From an uncultured Fusibacter sp. (GTDB lineage: Bacteria > Bacillota > Clostridia > Peptostreptococcales > Acidaminobacteraceae), in contig CALFXQ010000112.1 in the NCBI GenBank assembly GCA_937958285.1, positions 1 through 6,431 on the forward strand: DNA of 6,431 nt, given 5' to 3'. Below the pieces are notes generated by a model. That model had not been told where the DNA came from, searched no databases, and saw only the letters and a program-made list of their open reading frames with translations. How positions within the stretch are numbered: the stretch's first letter is position 1; every line of letters begins with the position of its first letter. The position numbers and the translations under genes were made by a program. Below are positions 1 through 5,425 of this stretch, piece after piece.

Positions 1-743
1 AGTTACAAGACGTTATTGTAACCCTCGGAGATTCTGCCCAGCAAATTGGAGAAATTCTCGACATTATCGATGATATTGCAGAGCAAACCAATATTCTTTC
101 TTTAAATGCCAGTATTGAAGCTGCACGCGCAGGAGAACATGGCCGCGGCTTCTCAGTAGTTGCCAGTGCCATCGGAAGACTTGCAGAAAAATCATCTGTA
201 GCAACTAAAAATATTGCAAGCATATTAAAGAGCATCGAAAAGCTTATCGCCAAAGCCGTGAAAAATGCTGAGCTCAACAATCATTCCATTACAAATGGGA
301 ATGCCCAGATGATCAATACTACAGCTGCTTTTACAGAAATTGATATGGCTATTCAAAAGAGTTCAGAGTATATGCATGCCATTGTAAGCGCCACAGAAGA
401 ACAGCAACGCGCGGCCAAATCCATATTCACCGCCACAGACAAGGTTAATTTGCTTGCCATGCACGTCTCTGCAGCGAGTGAAGAACAACTCGCGACAATA
501 GAAGATATGGTGCAAACCGCAGAAACCATTACGACCTTAACAAGAGATGCTGCCGAACGCACCAATAGTCAAACAAACGAAACAAAACAGCTTACAGAGT
601 ACAGTAGCCAAACAAAGCGCCTGTCGCAAGATGTGGCTTTGATGAGCCAGCAAATCAACACACTATCTGAACAATTAGACGGCGAAGCTACGCGAATCCG
701 TCATCTCGTTGCAAAATTTATTATCGAATCGTCAGAGACGTGA
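1..743 (+). CDS. Methyl-accepting chemotaxis protein, C-terminal signalling part (5' end outside window)
   Basis: The frame is open from base 3 to the TGA at 741-743, giving 246 residues with no start in view. The highly conserved hairpin tip of chemoreceptors is clear at window residues 27-50: EQTNILSLNASIEAARAGE followed by HGRGF, then a VVASAIGRLAEKS-like helix. This tip binds CheA and CheW. The rest is a long, Gln/Thr/Ser/Glu-rich helical arm with repeated EEQ(Q/L) patterns typical of the returning coiled-coil and its methylation-type sites, ending near LVAKF. The sensor domain, membrane segments and HAMP region would lie upstream, so the ligand and topology are unknown. No C-terminal CheR-tethering pentapeptide is seen. 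The stop is 4 nt before cheW, so the gene heads or belongs to the che transcript. Variations in the tip (LSLNAS instead of LALNAA) also occur in receptors of anaerobic Bacillota (recalled, not checked). Confidence 0.95.
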   Translation, partial: LQDVIVTLGDSAQQIGEILDIIDDIAEQTNILSLNASIEAARAGEHGRGFSVVASAIGRLAEKSSVATKNIASILKSIEKLIAKAVKNAELNNHSITNGNAQMINTTAAFTEIDMAIQKSSEYMHAIVSATEEQQRAAKSIFTATDKVNLLAMHVSAASEEQLATIEDMVQTAETITTLTRDAAERTNSQTNETKQLTEYSSQTKRLSQDVALMSQQINTLSEQLDGEATRIRHLVAKFIIESSET

Positions 744-747
744 TTTT

Positions 748-1104
748 ATGATAAATGGCTATTTGTTTTTTAAACTAGGTACCCAGTTGTTTGCTCTCGA
801 CCAACTCGATATTTCAGAAATTGGTCGACTTAAAGACTATCATGTTTTTCCGATACCACACAGTTTGCCAATCTGTGTGGGCGCGGTTCAACATCGCGGA
901 AAAGTGATCCCAGTTTTGTCGGGTGCTCAGCTTTTTCAGCCATCTCAGGTAGCCTCAAGCACAATATCCCAAACAGAACAGCTTATCTTTTTCAATACCG
1001 CGGTAGGACCAATGGCCTTTACCGTCGATTCCATTTCACAAGATCCTTTGGTACTCTCAGAGTTTGGCGAATGGACTTTTATCCAGTTATCGGATTACTT
1101 TTAG
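748..1104 (+). CDS. Short CheW-like chemotaxis coupling protein
   Basis: This 118-residue protein should link chemoreceptors to the CheA kinase. It matches the CheW pattern: an opening FFKLGTQLFAL strand, ISEIGRLKDYHVFPIP, then the diagnostic VGAVQHRGKVIPVL segment (family form G.inlRG.viPv.d), and a later MAFTVDSIS strand (family form gl.VD.v.ev). I chose the ATG at 748 over a TTG at 709 because the latter lies inside the receptor gene and adds a basic stretch foreign to the family; a weak AGAG at 734-737 precedes 748. It is oddly short: CheW proteins usually run about 135-165 residues. The region between VDSIS and the closing TFIQLSDYF strand appears to lack roughly 20 residues. The strong cheA ribosome site begins inside its stop codon, suggesting coupling. 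The family call is good; full function is less certain. Confidence 0.8.
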   Translation: MINGYLFFKLGTQLFALDQLDISEIGRLKDYHVFPIPHSLPICVGAVQHRGKVIPVLSGAQLFQPSQVASSTISQTEQLIFFNTAVGPMAFTVDSISQDPLVLSEFGEWTFIQLSDYF

Positions 1105-1110
1105 GAGAGG
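1103..1110 (+). promoter_or_regulatory. Ribosome binding site of cheA
   Basis: AGGAGAGG overlaps the TAG stop of the upstream cheW-like gene (1102-1104). It sits just before the ATG at 1114, with AGGAG 6 nt from the start. It fixes the cheA start and implies translational coupling with the upstream gene. Confidence 0.75.
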
Positions 1111-1113
1111 CAT

Positions 1114-3090
1114 ATGTTGGTTTTCGACCGTCACAACCCTTACCATTTACTATTTTGGGAAGAGTCAGATGAACAGATAAAGGCTATTGAATCCGATCTT
1201 CTCCACTTAGAAAACAACCCTCACGATATGACATGTATCCAACGGCTATTTCGGAATGCCCACAGCCTAAAAGGTTCCAGCGCCACCATGGCCTTATCGG
1301 AAATAGCTGAAATAACCCACGATATGGAAACGACCTTCGACAATGCGCGCAAGGGCAATCAAACCCTTCGCGTAGAACAATTCAACGCGCTTCTAAAACA
1401 ACTCGATGCCATAAAGTTATTACACCAAAAGCTAATGTTCATGTCTGAAGGCCAAAGTTCATCTTGTGATGAAGGCTCTTGGATTCGCGTAACATTCACG
1501 TCAGGCACAGACTTTTTGGCAATCAAGGCCTTTCAAATTTTACGGGCCTTGAGTGCTCATTGTGAGGTGATTGAAACTATTCCAGAGAACTCTGAATCCG
1601 TCGAAGAGGATGCATTGTTCGAGGGTTGCTTTGTGATAAACTGTGACAAAGCCCTAAAAAGGGATGTGGTCGAAGCCGCCCTCATGCCAATTACAGATAT
1701 ACAGACTTTTGAACTCTCTATAGATCCATTTCTTGGCCATCAACTACCAGAACCTAGTATCATCAGTACAGGTCACGACCCAGCTCGTGAAATCGAGAGC
1801 GATGTATCACTCGATGTAAAAGGAAACCAAGGTCTAGAGACCGACTCAGAGAGCAGCTATCTCAAAATCCCCTCGCAGACCATAGATCAGCTAATCCATT
1901 TAGTCACAGAACTCACTATGGAACACAATACCTTGGCATCCATTGGAAAACAGTGGCTCGACAAAGAGTCAAAAGGCGCTCTCCCAAGAAAACTTCAAAG
2001 TCGACTTGAACACTCCGAGCAATTGCTAAAGTCCATTCAACACATTGCCTTGTCTGCCCGCATGCTGCCAATGTCGACGCTCTACTTGGAACTTCCACGA
2101 ATGGTGAGAGACCTGTCTAACCAGTTGAATAAAAGTGTTAAGCTCACGCTAGAGGGTGAATACCACAAGGTTGACAAGAGAATTTTATTGGCCCTGCACG
2201 ATCCCTTAACGCATTTACTGCGAAACGCCATCGATCATGGCATTGAATACCCAGAGATACGCGAAGCATTGGGAAAGCATCCTGTGGGACAGCTCCACTT
2301 AAGTGCCGCACAGGGCGATAATAGTCTCATTATCACCTTATCTGATGATGGAAGAGGCATTGATGTGCGTGAGATCCAAACCAGCGCACTCAGCAAGGGG
2401 CTTGTTTCATTAGAGGAGTGTGATTTTTTTTCACAAGAAGACTGGTTTAATCTGCTGTTCGAATCGGGTTTTTCGACAAAATCCCAGGCGAATCAGGTTT
2501 CCGGTCGGGGTGTTGGCTTAGATGTGGTTCGGGCAAATCTCTCTGCGATTCAGGGGACCATTCAAATCTTTAGCGAGCCTTCCATTGGCACGAGTTTTGT
2601 TATGCGTTTACCCATTTCACTCGCCTTGTCGAAGACACTCATTGTCTCTCACAAAAATTATCTCGTTGGTATTCCCATTACTTTAATTCAAGGCATTTTT
2701 GCCGTAAAGAGTGAAAATTGGAACTCGCACTTTTACACGACCTCCCTCAGCTGTTCCTTTACATGGGAAGATGCACCTTTACCAGTTTACGATATTCTAT
2801 CGCGCGAAAGCCCAACTGCACCAACTATAGACGGTACGCAATACGTGATGATCATCGCCACTTCTGTAGACTTATTTGCAGTTATCGTCGATAATATATG
2901 CTATGAGCAAGAGATTATAACCATGCCCATTGTTCAAATCAAAGGGAAATATGCCTTTGTCGAAAGCAGCTCTCACTTGACTGGCTGCGCGATACTTGGA
3001 GATGGCAGTATCTGTTACTGTTTAGATTTTTCCAAGTTTCCGCTTACCTCACACCAGAAAGATACGCAGGAGGATTTATGCGCATTTTAG
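1114..3090 (+). CDS. cheA: Chemotaxis histidine kinase CheA
   Basis: This 658-residue cytoplasmic kinase autophosphorylates in response to receptors and passes phosphate to a receiver protein. Domains in order: P1/Hpt at about 10-105, with phospho-acceptor His50 in AHSLKGSSATM; a P2 response-regulator docking domain of the Bacillus type at about 123-205 (starts WIRVTFTSGTDFLAIKAFQIL-like, with one beta-alpha-beta unit visible); a charged linker at about 206-246; P3 dimerisation at about 247-325, including ARMLPM and LPRMVRDL; P4 ATPase at about 325-500, with N box LLRNAIDHGIE (Asn371, His375), G1 SDDGRGID (411-417), and FESGFSTK leading to G2 GRGVGLDVV (464-472); and P5, a CheW-like regulatory domain, from about 501 to the end. 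All catalytic motifs are intact, and length is normal for CheA. The last 13 nt overlap the next gene, which encodes the likely phosphate acceptor. Confidence 0.97.
   Translation: MLVFDRHNPYHLLFWEESDEQIKAIESDLLHLENNPHDMTCIQRLFRNAHSLKGSSATMALSEIAEITHDMETTFDNARKGNQTLRVEQFNALLKQLDAIKLLHQKLMFMSEGQSSSCDEGSWIRVTFTSGTDFLAIKAFQILRALSAHCEVIETIPENSESVEEDALFEGCFVINCDKALKRDVVEAALMPITDIQTFELSIDPFLGHQLPEPSIISTGHDPAREIESDVSLDVKGNQGLETDSESSYLKIPSQTIDQLIHLVTELTMEHNTLASIGKQWLDKESKGALPRKLQSRLEHSEQLLKSIQHIALSARMLPMSTLYLELPRMVRDLSNQLNKSVKLTLEGEYHKVDKRILLALHDPLTHLLRNAIDHGIEYPEIREALGKHPVGQLHLSAAQGDNSLIITLSDDGRGIDVREIQTSALSKGLVSLEECDFFSQEDWFNLLFESGFSTKSQANQVSGRGVGLDVVRANLSAIQGTIQIFSEPSIGTSFVMRLPISLALSKTLIVSHKNYLVGIPITLIQGIFAVKSENWNSHFYTTSLSCSFTWEDAPLPVYDILSRESPTAPTIDGTQYVMIIATSVDLFAVIVDNICYEQEIITMPIVQIKGKYAFVESSSHLTGCAILGDGSICYCLDFSKFPLTSHQKDTQEDLCAF
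3068..3073 (+). promoter_or_regulatory. Ribosome binding site of the receiver gene
   Basis: A perfect AGGAGG lies inside the 3' end of cheA, 4 nt before the ATG at 3078. It settles the start of the receiver gene and places it within the cheA coding sequence, consistent with coupled translation from one mRNA. Confidence 0.8.
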
Positions 3091-3743
3091 TTGTCGATGA
3101 TACCACCTTTATGCGAGCCACAATTAGACAATTGCTCGAACACGAAGGTCAGCACGCCATTTTTGAGTCGGACAATGGTTTAGATGCCCTCACCAAGTAC
3201 AGAATACACAAACCCGATCTTGTGATTATGGATATTTCAATGCCTGTTATGGATGGCATTGAAGCCGTGTCCCATATCCGTAAGATCGATCCCAGTGCAG
3301 ACATCCTCATCTGTTCACTTCAGGGTCAGCGCGCGAGTGTGATGCAGGCTATTCAGGCCGGTGCCAGAGGATTTCTTTTAAAGCCCATTAACAAAGAAAA
3401 ACTCTATGCCGAACTTGAAACTAGCAAAAAAATTGCAACCACTAAGCAGTCACACGTAGTTGACAAAGGCCTATCAAAAGAACAAGAATCTGCTAACCTC
3501 AGCGCTCTCGATGCGCTAATTGCTCAGACCTACGAAGAACTCGAAGGCGTTACCCTAGATTTAATGGAAAAAAACCCTTCAGAAGATTATCTGAAGGGCA
3601 TTAAACGCGGTTATTTAGAAGCTAGACGTGAAATTGCCATCAATATGGTCCGCCTTAGCTTAAATGTAGAAGTGATAAAAAAATGCGTCGAATTGTCTGA
3701 CGAAGACCTCGATGCTTTTGTAAAGGCTTATCGCCTAGATTAA
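3078..3743 (+). CDS. CheY-type receiver protein with an extra C-terminal helical region
   Basis: The protein has 221 residues. Residues 1-118 are a complete receiver: acidic pair Asp7-Asp8, phospho-acceptor Asp52 in VIMDISMPVMDG, Ser80 in the Ser/Thr switch position, Phe99 at the aromatic switch and Lys102 in LLKPI. It is therefore very likely phosphorylated by the CheA encoded just upstream, whose end it overlaps by 13 nt. CheY itself stops near residue 120. Here a polar linker (about 119-141) is followed by about 80 helical residues. The final segment (about 171-221; YLKGIKRGYLEARREIA, then a hydrophobic helix, then ELSDEDLDAF) resembles the tail of Rpn/PD-(D/E)XK transposase-like proteins (GxxEGrxEiA...TGLSxeEI). 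No nuclease core is present. There is no recognisable HTH, GGDEF or CheB methylesterase domain. The output role is unknown; it may bind a flagellar or other partner, or oligomerise. Confidence 0.85.
   Translation: MRILVVDDTTFMRATIRQLLEHEGQHAIFESDNGLDALTKYRIHKPDLVIMDISMPVMDGIEAVSHIRKIDPSADILICSLQGQRASVMQAIQAGARGFLLKPINKEKLYAELETSKKIATTKQSHVVDKGLSKEQESANLSALDALIAQTYEELEGVTLDLMEKNPSEDYLKGIKRGYLEARREIAINMVRLSLNVEVIKKCVELSDEDLDAFVKAYRLD
3568..3598 (-). terminator. Intrinsic terminator for the traX-like gene, inside the receiver gene
   Basis: Read on the - strand, the sequence is CCCTTCAG, an 8-nt loop ATAATCTT, then CTGAAGGG, followed at once by seven T. The stem (3591-3598 with 3575-3582) is a perfect 8 bp and the T tract is 3574-3568. 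It lies about 137 bp beyond the stop of the traX-like gene and is the first convincing terminator for that transcript. It is within codons of the convergent receiver gene. The orientation is clear because the other strand has the A run before the stem and no T run after it. Confidence 0.7.
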
Positions 3744-4634
3744 TCCGAATTTAAGTACGAGCATCAGTATCGTCATATGCACAGGATAAAACCAATAGGC
3801 GACGTATTTGGGCATTTTAAAGGCGAAGGCACGGTCTCTTAGCAGAAGAATGACAAGTAACCCCAGCACACTCCTGCTTTGGAAGAAGAAACCTTGCAAA
3901 TTGGCAAGCCCGCCTTGTAGCGTCACGATATCGCCCAGTCTTTCGGCAAAATTTGAAATAGAATAGCCAATAACCCCAATATAGCTAATGGTATTGACAT
4001 CCATATAAGCCATCGCATACGCAAAATAGCCATCTGTGAGTGGTCCTATTATTGAAAGGCCGATATAAGAACACAACATGATTATCGGTTTTTTTCCAAA
4101 CCAGTAAAAGAGCATCATCATCCAAAGGCCATAGCCAGCGTAGGAAAGTTTGAGCGCAAAGGGCTCTGCTAAAAAGGGCAAGCTTATATCGGTAAAGGTC
4201 GTCATTAAAAATCGAGGCAAAGTCATCCAAAGAAGCCAAGACACAAAGAATAAACCCGACCAAAGTCTATTTTTAAAGTCTTGCTTTTGCTTCCATGTGT
4301 CAGCGGCAAGTTCCCATAAAGCCATTGCGCCGGCGCCCATTAGCAATAGAAACATGATATTCATGCTCAGTGGGTCAAAATTCAGTTGCGGATTAAAAAA
4401 AGCGTAAGGAATTGCCGAAATCAACCCAAAAATTGCGAGCCTACTCGCATATTGTCTTCGATTTGATGTGTGAATAAAGCCCTGGGCTAGCTGATAGGCA
4501 AAGATGGGAAATGCAATTCTTCCGATTGTTCGAAAAATCATCATATCTGGATAAAACAAGTAACCAATATGATCGATTAGCATTGTTAGCAAGGCGATAA
4601 GTTTAAGCACATCATTTCGTTTGGATGCTGTCAT
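3735..4634 (-). CDS. TraX-family polytopic membrane protein
   Basis: This 299-residue, strongly hydrophobic protein has roughly eight to nine membrane segments (about 8-28, 31-51, 62-82, 90-110, 122-145, 158-180, 183-204, 250-268, 276-297). Family hallmarks are an N-terminal LIALLTMLIDHIGYLF with Asp21-His22, then GRIAFPIFAYQLAQGF, a Tyr/Arg-rich loop and ISAIPYAFF, and near the end YWFYPVHM with His286. These match TraX, known in F plasmids for N-acetylating pilin and related to integral-membrane acyltransferases. Chromosomal homologues are common in Bacillota, with unknown substrates. No conjugation genes are near, so pilin acetylation is not implied; an acyltransferase role is inference. 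AAGGGG lies 6 nt upstream of the ATG. The gene converges on the receiver gene with a 9-bp overlap of coding ends and is separated from rpsD by that gene's terminator. Confidence 0.85.
   Translation of the reverse strand: MTASKRNDVLKLIALLTMLIDHIGYLFYPDMMIFRTIGRIAFPIFAYQLAQGFIHTSNRRQYASRLAIFGLISAIPYAFFNPQLNFDPLSMNIMFLLLMGAGAMALWELAADTWKQKQDFKNRLWSGLFFVSWLLWMTLPRFLMTTFTDISLPFLAEPFALKLSYAGYGLWMMMLFYWFGKKPIIMLCSYIGLSIIGPLTDGYFAYAMAYMDVNTISYIGVIGYSISNFAERLGDIVTLQGGLANLQGFFFQSRSVLGLLVILLLRDRAFAFKMPKYVAYWFYPVHMTILMLVLKFGLI
4060..4095 (+). terminator. Weak candidate terminator for the che operon, inside the traX-like gene
   Basis: On the + strand CCGATA (4060-4065) can pair with TATCGG (4083-4088), which is followed by seven T (4089-4095). 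The stem is only 6 bp with a 17-nt loop, so it is a weak intrinsic terminator by rule. It is included because no better one follows the receiver gene stop at 3743, and because the T run is correctly placed for + strand transcription. It may be chance, as it lies in coding sequence of the opposite gene. Confidence 0.3.
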
Positions 4635-4732
4635 TGGGGACCCCTTTTGGAAATTTCAGTGTGACTAGAATCATTATTGCACAAAAAAAGACGCGATGCA
4701 ATGCACGCGTCTTTTTGCTTTTCCATAAGATT
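4635..4732. other. Intergenic region between rpsD and the traX-like gene
   Basis: These 98 bp hold the rpsD terminator and the traX-like ribosome site (AAGGGG, 4646-4641 on the - strand). A poor promoter candidate on the - strand, TTGCAT, 17 bp, AATAAT, has its -35 inside the terminator loop region. No small gene is supported here. Confidence 0.4.
4683..4716 (-). terminator. Intrinsic terminator after rpsD
   Basis: GACGCG (4690-4695) and CGCGTC (4706-4711) form a perfect GC-rich stem around a 10-nt loop. It is flanked by A and T runs, which extend it to 11 bp. On the - strand seven T follow (4689-4683), the classic layout, 17 bp after the rpsD stop. The + strand also has a five-T run, so it could act in both directions, but no + strand gene leads into it. 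Confidence 0.88.
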
Positions 4733-5317
4733 TTAAGACATCTTTGAATAGTATTCTGTAACTAAATGGTCTTGAATGACAATGGGTATCTCTTCGCGAT
4801 CAGGCAAACGCACTAAAGTTGCCTCATGTGCCTGACTGTTATAGCTCATATAAGGAACAAGACCCAGTGGTGCACCTTTTTCTTTAATGCGCTTAACGTG
4901 TCCATTCTCGCCTCTAAGGGATAGCACATCGCCTACATTCAATTTTGCACTTGGTATATCAACGCGCTTACCATTCACAAGCACTAAACCATGGGAAACC
5001 ATCTGTCTAGCCTGGCGCAATGTCTGTCCAAAACCACTGCGGTAGACCATATTATCTAGCCTAAGCTCTAAACGACAAATCAATGCAACAACGGGAACTG
5101 CCTCCCTTGATGTTTCGCGTACAAAGCGTACCATTTGCTTTTCCATAGTGCCGTAGTAGGCCTTTAAACGTTGCTTTTCTAACAACTGCTTACCATAGTT
5201 GGAAAGTTTCTTTGCTTCTCTCGATGGCGTCTGTCTATCCATCGCCTTCGGATGCCCATGGACATTAAGTCCTAAACTTCTACATTCTTTGAATCTTGGT
5301 CCTCTTGATCTGGCCAT
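4733..5317 (-). CDS. rpsD: 30S ribosomal protein S4
   Basis: This 194-residue protein is a primary 16S rRNA-binding protein of the small subunit. The N-terminus MARSRGPRFKECRSLGL, then KKLSNYGKQLLEKQRLKAYYG, is the family signature. The S4 RNA-binding domain spans about 85-148, with RLDNMVYRSGF, ARQMVSHGLVLVNGKRV and IPSAKLNVGDV. It ends with LPDREEIP and VTEYYSKM, so it is full length (usual 195-208). Only two Cys are present (12 and 81), so this is a zinc-free form. The start at 5317 is set by GGAGGT 7 nt upstream; an earlier in-frame ATG at 5332 overlaps that site and is rejected. It lies outside any r-protein operon, downstream of sdaAA but with its own promoter, and is followed by a strong terminator. 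Some positions look divergent (VVALICRLE before RLDN), so it could be a second S4 copy; that cannot be settled here. Confidence 0.95.
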   Translation of the reverse strand: MARSRGPRFKECRSLGLNVHGHPKAMDRQTPSREAKKLSNYGKQLLEKQRLKAYYGTMEKQMVRFVRETSREAVPVVALICRLELRLDNMVYRSGFGQTLRQARQMVSHGLVLVNGKRVDIPSAKLNVGDVLSLRGENGHVKRIKEKGAPLGLVPYMSYNSQAHEATLVRLPDREEIPIVIQDHLVTEYYSKMS

Positions 5318-5387
5318 ACTTTCTACCTCCATAAATTAAGCGCCTTGACGGTGGCATTTAAAAAAAGATGTGCCGCGGTAAAAAGCC
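5318..5387 (-). promoter_or_regulatory. rpsD mRNA leader with ribosome binding site
   Basis: About 70 nt lie between the predicted start of transcription (about 5387) and the rpsD ATG. The last part holds a strong GGAGGT (5330-5325), 7 nt from the start. Upstream, GGCA and TGCC arms (5373-5370 with 5355-5352) flank a U-rich stretch, and a CCGCGG precedes them. S4 autoregulates through its own leader in Bacillus subtilis, so such a role is possible. I could not match this sequence to the known S4 leader fold. Confidence 0.4.
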
Positions 5388-5393
5388 ATAGTC

Positions 5394-5422
5394 ATAATAT
5401 CACAATTGCGAATGAATATCAA
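5394..5422 (-). promoter_or_regulatory. Predicted sigma-70-type promoter of rpsD
   Basis: On the - strand TTGATA (5422-5417) is separated by exactly 17 bp from TATTAT (5399-5394). A TG one base before the -10 makes it an extended -10 element. Transcription would start near the G at 5387. It lies just after the sdaAA stop, so rpsD can be expressed apart from the serine dehydratase operon. No terminator is visible between the two genes, so read-through is also possible. Confidence 0.65.
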
Positions 5423-5425
5423 TAC

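Noticed and set aside
258..743. GTG at 258 as the start of a separate small protein
   Set aside because: The same frame is open back to base 3 and encodes the conserved chemoreceptor tip, so this is an internal codon of the receptor gene.
709..747. TTG at 709 as the start of the CheW-like gene
   Set aside because: It overlaps the receptor coding end and adds 13 residues foreign to CheW; the ATG at 748 starts the first beta strand directly.
1916..2098. - strand open frame opposite cheA
   Set aside because: It lies within the conserved P3 region of cheA and has no supporting ribosome site or similarity.
3898..3916. CTTGC/GCAAG inverted repeat in the traX-like gene
   Set aside because: Only a 5-bp stem and no T run after it on either strand.
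4150..4407. + strand open frame of 85 codons opposite the traX-like gene
   Set aside because: It is the antisense of a clear membrane-protein gene; its composition is just the complement of hydrophobic codons.
4636..4644. GGGGACCCC palindrome over the ribosome site of the traX-like gene
   Set aside because: The arms are separated by one base, so no intramolecular hairpin can form; probably chance.
4660..4705. Promoter for the traX-like gene (TTGCAT, 17 bp, AATAAT)
   Set aside because: The -35 is a poor match and lies in the rpsD terminator loop; not strong enough to list as its own feature.
5318..5332. ATG at 5332 as the rpsD start
   Set aside because: It would place the perfect GGAGGT site inside the coding sequence; S4 proteins begin MAR(x)RGP, which matches the ATG at 5317.
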